From positions 1 to 5,615 of the forward strand of contig JAFAFN010000044.1 in assembly GCA_023423475.1 (NCBI GenBank): 5,615 bases of DNA, in the 5' to 3' direction. The position numbers were made by a program, and so were the translations under genes. The DNA comes from Actinomycetes bacterium. Lineage in GTDB: Bacteria > Actinomycetota > Acidimicrobiia > Acidimicrobiales > Microtrichaceae. Under the pieces are notes generated by a model. It was not told the origin of the DNA. It worked only from the letters and a program-made list of their open reading frames with translations, and did not search any database. Of the stretch, positions 1 to 5,348 are shown piece by piece (position 1 is the first letter of the stretch; each line of letters begins with the position of its first letter).

Positions 1-55
1 CACCTGTCCAGGCGAGCACACGTCGGCGACGCGTGACGGGTGCGGGGTCGTTCAC
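1..55 (-). CDS. Start of a possible next gene in the operon (partial, 18 codons)
   Basis: A GTG at 55-53 overlaps the aroQ stop TGA (54-52) in the same GTGA arrangement used twice upstream in this operon, and the frame stays open to the window edge. The visible peptide begins (M)NDPAPVTRRRRVLAWTG: a short Pro-containing start, four arginines, then a hydrophobic turn. I do not recognise it. In many actinobacteria the gene after aroQ is an M24-family aminopeptidase P (pepP), whose N-terminus is often Arg-rich, so that is a guess from context only. A basic patch before a membrane segment is equally possible. There is no good Shine-Dalgarno; only GGA directly abuts the GTG, so initiation would rely on coupling to aroQ. 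The open frame is short and could be chance. Confidence 0.35.
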   Translation of the reverse strand, partial: MNDPAPVTRRRRVLAWTG

Positions 56-504
56 TCCGACGAGGCGTCGAGCAGCTGGACGACGGCGTCCACGGCCATG
101 GGGTAGCCCCCGCCGCCGAGGCCGCAGATCAGCGCGTCCGCGACCGGTGCCACCACCGAGGTGTGCCGCCACGACTCGCGCCGCGACGGGTTCGAGAGGT
201 GCAGCTCGACCACCGGACCGTCGAAGGCCGCGAGTGCGTCGTGCAACGCCCACGAGGAATGGGTGAACGCACCTGCGTTGACGATGATCGCGGCGTGTCG
301 GCGACGAGCCTCGTGGACCGCCTCGAGCAGGTCGGACTCGCGGTTCGACTGCAGGTGCTCGAGGCCGAGGCCGTGCTCCCCCGCCCTCGCCGTGGCCGCG
401 GCGACGTGGTCTTCCAGTGTCTCGGTGCCGTAGATCGCGGGTTCGCGTTCGCCGAGCAGGTTGAGGTTCGGGCCCGACAGCAGCAGGACGGAGCGCTCGC
501 TCAT
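52..504 (-). CDS. aroQ: Type II 3-dehydroquinate dehydratase
   Basis: This cytoplasmic enzyme (EC 4.2.1.10) removes water from 3-dehydroquinate to give 3-dehydroshikimate, the third step of the shikimate pathway. The protein is 150 residues, the usual length for the small dodecameric type II family and unlike the larger type I AroD. It opens with the family signature SGPNLNLLGEREPAIYG (residues 10-26), which supplies the catalytic Arg20 and Tyr25 of the flexible lid. LQSNRESDL follows at 51-59, IIVNAGAFTHSSWALHDAL at 73-91 (Asn76 active-site loop), ELHLSNP at 100-106 with His102, and RHTSVVAPVADALICGLG from 113, which matches the conserved C-terminal part. The ATG start overlaps the aroB stop as ATGA, and no strong Shine-Dalgarno precedes it, so translation is probably coupled to aroB. 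It is the last complete gene of the series. Nothing appears truncated or missing. Confidence 0.97.
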   Translation of the reverse strand: MSERSVLLLSGPNLNLLGEREPAIYGTETLEDHVAAATARAGEHGLGLEHLQSNRESDLLEAVHEARRRHAAIIVNAGAFTHSSWALHDALAAFDGPVVELHLSNPSRRESWRHTSVVAPVADALICGLGGGGYPMAVDAVVQLLDASSE

Positions 505-1508
505 CGGACGGCCGCCAGCGTGGAGCGGACGACGTCGGGATCGACGCCGGTCACGACCTCGACGCCATCCGCGCCGTCGAGCACGAAGGTGAGGCCGGCA
601 TCGAGCACCTTCTTGTCGCGGGCCATCAGCTCCATGAGCTCGTCGTCGTCGAGCCCTTCGGGCAGCGACGTCGGCAGGTCGTAGCCCGACACGACCCTGC
701 GGTGCTCGTCGACCGCAGCGGCATCGATGCGACCCATGGCGCGAGCGAGCTCGGCCGCGTAGATCAGTCCGACGGCCACGGCCTCGCCGTGACGCAGCCC
801 GTGGTCGCCTGCGACCTCGATCGCGTGGGCCAGCGTGTGGCCGTAGTTCAGCAGCGCTCGTCGCCCCGACTCACGCTCGTCGGAGGCGACCACCTCGGCC
901 TTGATCTCGACGCAGCGCGCCACGCGCTCGTCGAGGGGCAGCTCGTCGAGTCGGCCGCCACCCAGCCAGTGGTACTTGGCGAGCTCGCCGAGGCCGCAGC
1001 GCCATTCTCGGGGCGGCAGCGTCTCGAGCGTCGCGGTGTCGCAGATCACCGCGCTGGGTTGCCAGTACGCGCCGACGAGGTTCTTGCCCTGGGGCAAGTT
1101 GACGCCGGTCTTGCCGCCAATCGCCGCGTCGATCTGTCCGAGCAGCGTGGTGGCGACGTGCACGACGGGGATGCCGCGGTGGTAGCTGGCGGCAGCGAAA
1201 CCGGCGACGTCGGTGACCATGCCGCCGCCGAGTCCCACGATGCAGTCCGTCCTGGTGAGACCCCAGTCCGCGAACTGCGAGCAGAGCGACTCGATCGTGC
1301 TCAGCGACTTGTGGGCCTCGCCGTCGCCGATGACGAAGCGTCGGTGCTCCCGACCCGGGTCGACCTCGACGGGGATGCCCTCCTGGGTGACGATCGCGAC
1401 CCGCCGGCACCGCTCGGGCAGCAGGCTGGCGAGCTCGTGGCGGGTGTCCTCGCCGACCAGCACGGGATAGGTCCGGTCACCGCCGAGCTCGACCTCGACG
1501 GTGATCAC
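501..1508 (-). CDS. aroB: 3-dehydroquinate synthase
   Basis: AroB (EC 4.2.3.4) is a cytoplasmic NAD- and divalent-metal-dependent enzyme that cyclises DAHP to 3-dehydroquinate, the second shikimate-pathway step. The 335-residue protein shows the NAD-binding GLGGGMVTDVAGFAAASYHRG (92-112), TTLLGQIDAAIGGKTGVNLPQGKN (120-143), the metal-ligand region GLGELAKY (172-179, Glu175), NYGHTLAHAIE (221-231, His224/His228) and LRHGEAVAVGL (238-248, His240), then ARDKKV (296-301). It is shorter than the roughly 360 residues of E. coli AroB. Part of the difference is a compact segment between LAKY and IKAEVV, 22 residues against 36 in E. coli by eye, with all catalytic motifs kept. The GTG start shares GTGA with the aroK stop. 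GGAGGT at 1517-1522, inside the end of aroK, lies 8 bases upstream and is a good ribosome binding site. Its stop overlaps the aroQ ATG. Confidence 0.97.
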   Translation of the reverse strand: MITVEVELGGDRTYPVLVGEDTRHELASLLPERCRRVAIVTQEGIPVEVDPGREHRRFVIGDGEAHKSLSTIESLCSQFADWGLTRTDCIVGLGGGMVTDVAGFAAASYHRGIPVVHVATTLLGQIDAAIGGKTGVNLPQGKNLVGAYWQPSAVICDTATLETLPPREWRCGLGELAKYHWLGGGRLDELPLDERVARCVEIKAEVVASDERESGRRALLNYGHTLAHAIEVAGDHGLRHGEAVAVGLIYAAELARAMGRIDAAAVDEHRRVVSGYDLPTSLPEGLDDDELMELMARDKKVLDAGLTFVLDGADGVEVVTGVDPDVVRSTLAAVR

Positions 1509-2038
1509 GGGCGGCCACCTCCGAGTCGTTCGACGATGTCCTCGACCACGGTCACGGGGGCGACGCCGTCGACGTCGACCACCAGGTCGGCGACCTCGTC
1601 GTAGAGCGCGGATCGCTCGGCGGACAGCCGCTGCAGGGCGAACTCGGCATCGCCGTCGAGCAGCGGACGGGCCTCGGCGGTGTCGACCAGCCGCGCGGCG
1701 AGCTGCGAGGGATGTGCGCGCAACCAGACCACCGCAGCGCCGCGTCGCAGCGACGAGCGGTTCTCGGCGCTGAGCACCACGCCTCCGCCGGTGGCGATCA
1801 CCGCAGGCGGGCCGTCGAGCGCCTCGAGCAGGGCTTCGGTCTCCATCGTGCGGAAGCTCGACTCGCCGTCCGCATCGGCGAAGATCTGCTCGACGGTCCG
1901 GCCGACCCGCGCCGCGACGACCCGGTCGAGGTCGACGGCGACCCGTCCCGTACGGGACGCGAGGAGCGGTGCTGCGGTCGACTTGCCCGACCCGGAGAGG
2001 CCGACGAGTGCGATGTGCTCTGCCCCGGAGAGGGTCAC
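1505..2038 (-). CDS. aroK: Shikimate kinase
   Basis: AroK (EC 2.7.1.71) phosphorylates shikimate with ATP to shikimate 3-phosphate, the fifth pathway step, in the cytoplasm. At 177 residues it has the normal length for this P-loop kinase. Visible motifs are the Walker A GLSGSGKST (13-21), VDLD (36-39) with the two aspartates that contact Mg and shikimate, SFRTMETE (61-68) with the shikimate-binding Arg63, ATGGGVV (82-88) for substrate binding, the lid ARPLL (123-127) with Arg124, and ERSALYDEVAD (141-151) with a nucleotide-side Arg. The GTG start shares four bases (GTGA) with the stop of the preceding gene and has no Shine-Dalgarno, so it depends on translational coupling to the PH-like gene. 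Thus an unrecognised gene sits directly upstream, where aroC is commonly found in actinobacteria. Confidence 0.96.
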   Translation of the reverse strand: MTLSGAEHIALVGLSGSGKSTAAPLLASRTGRVAVDLDRVVAARVGRTVEQIFADADGESSFRTMETEALLEALDGPPAVIATGGGVVLSAENRSSLRRGAAVVWLRAHPSQLAARLVDTAEARPLLDGDAEFALQRLSAERSALYDEVADLVVDVDGVAPVTVVEDIVERLGGGRP

Positions 2039-3189
2039 ACCACGACGACGGGCAGGTCAGCCATGAGCTGCCCGATGGCGGAACGCAGGGCGATCGTCGG
2101 GCAGTCGCGTGCCTCGAGCAGGATGGTGACGCCCTGATCGCACTCGACGACGAGCGCCGATGCGTCGCGATGGATCTTGGTGTTCATCCGGAATCGGGCC
2201 TCGTCCGCGTTCTGGACCTCGACGGTCTTGACGGCATCCCACGATATCCGGAACGACAGATCGCTCGGTCCTGCGACCTCGAGGCCGGTGCGGCTCATCG
2301 TCGCCGTGCACTTCTTGCGTCGCTTCGACTGGCCCGGGTAGCCGCCGAGGTAGACGACGTCCTCGAGCTCGAGCGATGCGGACCGGCCCAGCGGAGCAGG
2401 TGCGGGTTCTGCAGCAGGCGCGGGTTCTGCAGCTGGGGCGCTCTCGGTCGCGGGCGTCTCGACGGGCGCGGCGGAGAACGGCGACGCCGGTGCCGGCTCG
2501 ACGACAGGGGCGGGCGCGGCGACAGGGGCGGGCGCGGGCGCTTCGGCGGCAGGTGCAGCAGGAGGTTCGTCGACAGGGGCGGGGGCGTCGGCCGGCGCAG
2601 TCGCGGAGACGTCCTCGAAGACGACATCGGGTCCGGGCCGCGTCGGGACCTCTTCCTGCGTCGCAGGCGCTGCCGGCTCGTCGGCGACCTGGGTGGCCGC
2701 GGCGGGCGGCGCGTCACGCCGCTCCGCGAGCACGGTGAGCGTCAGCACCACCGCATCGACGAACTGGTCGTCCCAGCCGGCACCGATGACGGACCCATCG
2801 TCCATGGTGATCTCGACCTCGTTGAGGCCGTCGACGGGCTCTCCCACGGCATCGAGGTGGACCAGTTGGTTGAGGTCGAGCCACACCGGAGAGGTCACGC
2901 GCTCGGTTCGCCCGATGCCCATGCTGGACCCCGCGAGCACGAACAGCGCATCGGCCCGTTCACCGTCGGGAGGGCGGACCCACCCCTGGGTGAGCGCGTC
3001 GGGCTGTGGCTCGTCCACACCCGTGACCTGATCGTCTGCTGGCACCACGTCCGCCACTCCTCCGAGCAGTACCGGGCGCTCGCCGCCGGTCGCACTCCCG
3101 GTCCAAGGTACCGGCAACCAGGACGTCTGTGGTTCCGTCGAGAACGTCGAGTCGAGCTCCCGGTTCCAGATGTCGTCCTGCAGGCTCAT
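2035..3189 (-). CDS. Unrecognised protein with Ala/Pro linker and two possible PH-like domains
   Basis: The 384-residue product matches no family I can name. It has no signal peptide or membrane segment, so it should be cytoplasmic. It divides into a polar N-terminus (1-69), a beta-rich module (about 70-157), an Ala/Pro/Glu linker (about 158-270, with AEPAPA-type repeats), and a C-terminal module (about 274-378). The C-terminal module starts VYLGGYPGQSKRRKK, runs through alternating strands (ISWDAVKTVEVQNADEARFR, 315-334; ALVVECDQGVTILLEA, 345-360) and ends in a helix (TIALRSAIGQLM). That strand order with a terminal helix resembles bacterial PH/GRAM-like folds. The first module (LFVLAGSSMGIGRTE, SPVWLDLNQLVHLDAV, NEVEITMDDGSVIGAGWDD, then a helix) has the same order, hinting at duplication. 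The ATG shares its A with the stop of the PATAN gene (TGATG); only a weak GGA lies 8 bases upstream. The frame runs open upstream to 3588, but that part only shadows the PATAN tail. The coding region is sure; the domain reading is inference. Confidence 0.85.
   Translation of the reverse strand: MSLQDDIWNRELDSTFSTEPQTSWLPVPWTGSATGGERPVLLGGVADVVPADDQVTGVDEPQPDALTQGWVRPPDGERADALFVLAGSSMGIGRTERVTSPVWLDLNQLVHLDAVGEPVDGLNEVEITMDDGSVIGAGWDDQFVDAVVLTLTVLAERRDAPPAAATQVADEPAAPATQEEVPTRPGPDVVFEDVSATAPADAPAPVDEPPAAPAAEAPAPAPVAAPAPVVEPAPASPFSAAPVETPATESAPAAEPAPAAEPAPAPLGRSASLELEDVVYLGGYPGQSKRRKKCTATMSRTGLEVAGPSDLSFRISWDAVKTVEVQNADEARFRMNTKIHRDASALVVECDQGVTILLEARDCPTIALRSAIGQLMADLPVVVV
2396..2431. repeat. 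Two tandem 18-bp units in the linker of the PH-like gene
   Basis: Two adjacent 18-bp units, GCAGGYGCGGGTTCTGCA on the plus strand, occupy 2396-2413 and 2414-2431 and differ at one base (2401 T, 2419 C). They are in frame, each coding for an AEPAPA hexapeptide on the minus strand. Near-identity at third positions points to recent duplication or slippage rather than selection on protein sequence alone. Confidence 0.9.
2503..2587. repeat. Second 18-bp repeat cluster in the same linker
   Basis: GACAGGGGCGGGCGCGGS occurs in tandem at 2503-2520 and 2521-2538 with one mismatch at the last base, and a partial third copy (GACAGGGGCGGG plus GGCG) lies at 2572-2587. All are in phase with the minus-strand reading frame and code for APAPV-like Ala/Pro segments. 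They mark the linker as prone to slippage and probably variable in length between strains. Confidence 0.85.
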
Positions 3190-4403
3190 CAGAACATTCC
3201 GGAGAACGTGACGGGTCCGTCGCCGTCGCCCTCGGAGGACGGCGCCGGTGCCTCGGGTGCCGGAGCGGGCACCGAGTTCAGCGCCGCTGCGATCGCCTCG
3301 GCGGCCTGCGGACTGAGCTTCGACATCTGCCGCAGGACCTCGTCGGTCGAGTCGTCCTCGTCGCCGTCGTCGGGCAGGAGATCGTCCCAGGCGTCGGGAC
3401 CGGTGGCCGGTGCGGCCGGCTCGGGCGACGACCCGCTCAGGGGCGGAAGCCCGTCGAACGCGGGCTCGCCGGCGCCCGCATCGAACGCACTGTCGTCGAA
3501 CGCACCGCCGTCGAAGGAGACGCCTTCGAACGCAGCGTCGGTCGCCTGACGCTGGGCGTTGAGTCGCTCCATCTCGGGCGAGGACCACACGTCGTCGTCC
3601 TGGTCGGCACCCCCGCCGAGCAGATCGTCGATCGGGAACCGCTCAGGGAACTCGGGCTCGGACCGCTCGTCGGACCGGCCGGCCGTCGCGAGGGCGTCGG
3701 CCAGGTCGATCGACGGTTCGTCGTCCGCCATCCCCGGTTCGTCGGTCGCGTCGACCTCGTCGGAGGGCTCCACCGCGTCCTCCGGCGGCGCGACGTCCTC
3801 GAACGGATCGGCCTCGTCGACCGGACGGGCCACCTTCCGCGACGGGTCGAAGGCTGCGGGCACGGCGATCGTGGCGAGCCCCTGGTCGACCAACGACGCC
3901 ACCGCGGCACAGGCGCCGAACTCGTCGAGTCCCAACGAGTCACCGACTGCGGCGACCACCGGGTCCGTCGCAGCAGCGAGGACCAGCGCCCACGTCGTGG
4001 CGTCCAGGGTGACGGTGTCCTCGGGCAGCTCGGCCTGCAGCACGACACGGTGGGCGAGCGACGGGACCACGGCGACGATGTCGTCCCACTCGGCGAGCAG
4101 CGCCGAGGCCTCACGGAGTCCGGTCTCGATCGACGTGGCGGCGACGGCGTGCTCCGGTGCTCCCTCGGTCACCTCGAAGGCGAACGACGCCTCGTCGAAG
4201 CGCAGGAGCTCGAACAGCAACGACGCAGCGGAGTCGCCGGCGGCGCCGAGCATGTCGCCACCGACGACCTCTCCGTCGGTGATCCACAGCGCAGCACGTC
4301 CACGATCGCCGTCCAGGGCGAGGCGCCCGGTCTTCTTCGACGATGCCAGCAGTGCGAGGACATCCGTCAGTGGGAAGGTGTCGATCGTTCCTTGGAGCGC
4401 CAC
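3189..4403 (-). CDS. PATAN (DUF4388) domain protein with long acidic tail
   Basis: The 404-residue product begins MALQGTIDTFPLTDVLALL and continues SSKKTGRLAL ... AALWITDGEVVGGDM ... LLFELLRFDEASFAFEV (to about residue 78). This is the typical PATAN/DUF4388 layout, first described at the N-terminus of cyanobacterial PatA and found in regulatory proteins of many bacteria; no catalytic activity is known for it. Residues 92-185 include a likely winged-helix-like part (WALVLAAATDPVVAAVGDSL then LGLDEFGACAAVASLVDQGLATI). From about 190 the chain is acidic and probably disordered, with spaced Phe-Asp motifs (292-318), a helix LRQMSKLSPQAAEAIAAAL (357-375), a Pro/Ala stretch and the terminus VTFSGMF. 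No signal peptide or membrane segment is visible. It is the first gene after the intergenic promoter candidate and overlaps the next gene by one base, so the two products probably work together. The GTG start is chosen because the PATAN motif begins there and AGGAGG lies 7 bases upstream. Its exact role, perhaps a protein-interaction scaffold in signalling or motility, is unknown. Confidence 0.9.
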   Translation of the reverse strand: MALQGTIDTFPLTDVLALLASSKKTGRLALDGDRGRAALWITDGEVVGGDMLGAAGDSAASLLFELLRFDEASFAFEVTEGAPEHAVAATSIETGLREASALLAEWDDIVAVVPSLAHRVVLQAELPEDTVTLDATTWALVLAAATDPVVAAVGDSLGLDEFGACAAVASLVDQGLATIAVPAAFDPSRKVARPVDEADPFEDVAPPEDAVEPSDEVDATDEPGMADDEPSIDLADALATAGRSDERSEPEFPERFPIDDLLGGGADQDDDVWSSPEMERLNAQRQATDAAFEGVSFDGGAFDDSAFDAGAGEPAFDGLPPLSGSSPEPAAPATGPDAWDDLLPDDGDEDDSTDEVLRQMSKLSPQAAEAIAAALNSVPAPAPEAPAPSSEGDGDGPVTFSGMF

Positions 4404-4410
4404 TGCACAT

Positions 4411-4416
4411 CCTCCT
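4411..4416 (-). promoter_or_regulatory. Strong ribosome binding site for the PATAN gene
   Basis: AGGAGG on the minus strand sits 7 bases before the GTG at 4403. It decides between this GTG and the ATG at 4410, which touches the Shine-Dalgarno directly and opens a different frame without recognisable protein. It is the strongest ribosome binding site in the window, in keeping with independent initiation after a new promoter rather than coupling to aroE. Confidence 0.85.
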
Positions 4417-4426
4417 GCGAGATCCG

Positions 4427-4443
4427 GGGCCCGATGTGGGCCC
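4427..4443 (-). other. GC hairpin in the 5' leader of the PATAN gene
   Basis: On the minus strand GGGCCC, a 5-base loop ACATC and GGGCCC form a six-pair all-GC stem, extendable by CC/GG across one unpaired C at 4426. It lies just downstream of the promoter candidate and 10 bases before the Shine-Dalgarno. No U-run follows, so it does not look like an intrinsic terminator for aroE. It might stabilise the leader or influence ribosome access, but a chance structure in GC-rich DNA cannot be excluded. Confidence 0.5.
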
Positions 4444-4449
4444 GGTTCT

Positions 4450-4477
4450 CCATCGGCAGATGTCGGGGTGGGGTTCA
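4450..4477 (-). promoter_or_regulatory. Sigma-28 (FliA/WhiG)-like promoter candidate
   Basis: The minus strand of the 108-base gap between aroE and the PATAN gene carries TGAA, 16 bases, then GCCGATGG. The FliA/SigD/WhiG class of promoters is known for TAAA, 14-16 bases, GCCGATAA, so the -35 element matches at three of four positions and the -10 element at seven of eight (GCCGAT exact). Transcription would start near 4443, giving a leader of about 40 bases that includes the GC hairpin and the AGGAGG. I see no better housekeeping -35/-10 pair in the gap. If active it would drive the PATAN and PH-like genes and, through the overlaps, aroK, aroB and aroQ. This is a single-site motif match by eye. 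Confidence 0.5.
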
Positions 4478-4511
4478 GCTTTTCCTGGGCCGAACGACCC
4501 AGTGGCGCAGC

Positions 4512-5348
4512 TCAGCCTCGTGCTGCTGCGGTCATGACGTCGATCGGGGCCGACTCGCCGGTCCAGGCTTCGAAGGCGACCGCTGCCTGGTGCACGAGCA
4601 TGGACAGCCCGTTGGACGTGCGACAGCCCGCCGCCGCGGCGGCCTCCATGAGGGCGGTCCGTTCCGGGTGGTAGATCAGCTCGGCGACGATCTGACCCGC
4701 CCCCAGCAGTGCCGGATCGAGCGGCACGTCGCTGCTCCCGACGCCGTCACGCAACATGCCGATGGGTGTCGCGTTGACGATCAGGTCCGCGGACGCGATC
4801 GAGCTCTCGGTGACCACGGCGCCGCGAGCACCGGCGAGCGATGCGGCGACCTCTGCGCGGGCAGGGGTGCGGTTCACCACGCCCACCGATGCAGCGCCGG
4901 CCTCGGCGAGTGCCAGGACGACCGCACGGGCCGCTCCCCCGGCGCCCAGCACGACGCATCGAGCACCGGCCGGGTCGAGGTCGAAGTCGGCACGGAGTCC
5001 TGCCACGAAGCCGGCGCCGTCGGTGTTGTCGCCGACCAGGCGTGCGCCGTCGCGGCGGATGCAGTTCACCGAGCCGAGCACGGCAGCGGCGTCGGTCAGC
5101 TCGTCGAGCGCCGGGATGACGGCTGCCTTGTGCGGCATCGTGACCGACAGTCCGCGCAGTCCGGTGGCCCGCATGGCCTCGACGGCAGCGGGTGCACTGC
5201 CCTCCGGGGTCTCGAGGGCGACGTAGACCCAGTCCAGGCCGAGGGCCTCGAACGCGGCGTTGTGGATCGCCGGCGATCTCGAGTGGCGGACGGGGTCACC
5301 GATCACCGCGGCGACGGACGTGGCCGCGGTGACCTTCCGGGGGCTCAG
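4512..5348 (-). CDS. aroE: Shikimate dehydrogenase (NADP-dependent), probable CTG start
   Basis: AroE (EC 1.1.1.25) reduces 3-dehydroshikimate to shikimate with NADPH, the fourth pathway step, in the cytoplasm. Numbered from the CTG, the 278-residue protein shows VIGDPVRHSRSPAIHN (15-30, shikimate-binding serines), SVTMPHK (68-74) with catalytic Lys74, Asn95, GDNTDG (106-111) with catalytic Asp110, the nucleotide loop GAGGAAR (135-141), NRTPAR (159-164) for the NADP phosphate, NATPIGM (192-198) and the closing helix GLSMLVHQAAVAFEAWTG (247-264). The nearest canonical start, GTG at 5306, would begin at V15 directly on the first strand and remove the residues normally preceding VIGDP; it has no Shine-Dalgarno. 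The in-frame CTG at 5348-5346 overlaps the mltG stop as CTGA and has GAGGAG four bases upstream, fitting the overlap style of the operon. No ATG or GTG is available further upstream in frame. Gene identity is certain; the CTG start is inferred. Confidence 0.93.
   Translation of the reverse strand: MSPRKVTAATSVAAVIGDPVRHSRSPAIHNAAFEALGLDWVYVALETPEGSAPAAVEAMRATGLRGLSVTMPHKAAVIPALDELTDAAAVLGSVNCIRRDGARLVGDNTDGAGFVAGLRADFDLDPAGARCVVLGAGGAARAVVLALAEAGAASVGVVNRTPARAEVAASLAGARGAVVTESSIASADLIVNATPIGMLRDGVGSSDVPLDPALLGAGQIVAELIYHPERTALMEAAAAAGCRTSNGLSMLVHQAAVAFEAWTGESAPIDVMTAAARG

Noticed and set aside
40..684. Plus-strand open frame opposite aroQ and aroB
   Set aside because: Fully covered by two certain minus-strand enzyme genes; translation shows no family signature.
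1868..1882. Another GCCGAT on the minus strand as a sigma-28 -10 element
   Set aside because: It lies inside aroK, in codons of the conserved shikimate-kinase sequence, with no gene start suitably downstream; GCCGAT is expected by chance in GC-rich DNA.
1969..3549. 526-codon open frame on the plus strand
   Set aside because: Arg/Gly-rich antisense translation of the Ala/Pro linker gene; no recognisable domain and no ribosome binding site reasoned for it.
3190..3588. N-terminal extension of the PH-like gene
   Set aside because: The frame is open but its extra 133 codons are an Arg-rich shadow of the PATAN gene tail; MSLQDDIW at the TGATG overlap is the natural start.
4111..4410. ATG at 4410 on the minus strand as start of a small gene
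   Set aside because: It abuts the AGGAGG itself, leaving no spacing, and its frame translates to Arg-rich sequence; the PATAN frame from GTG 4403 is the real one.
4404..4511. Intrinsic terminator after aroE
   Set aside because: The only hairpin (4427-4443) lacks a following U-run and lies close to the next ribosome binding site, so read-through from aroE is as likely.
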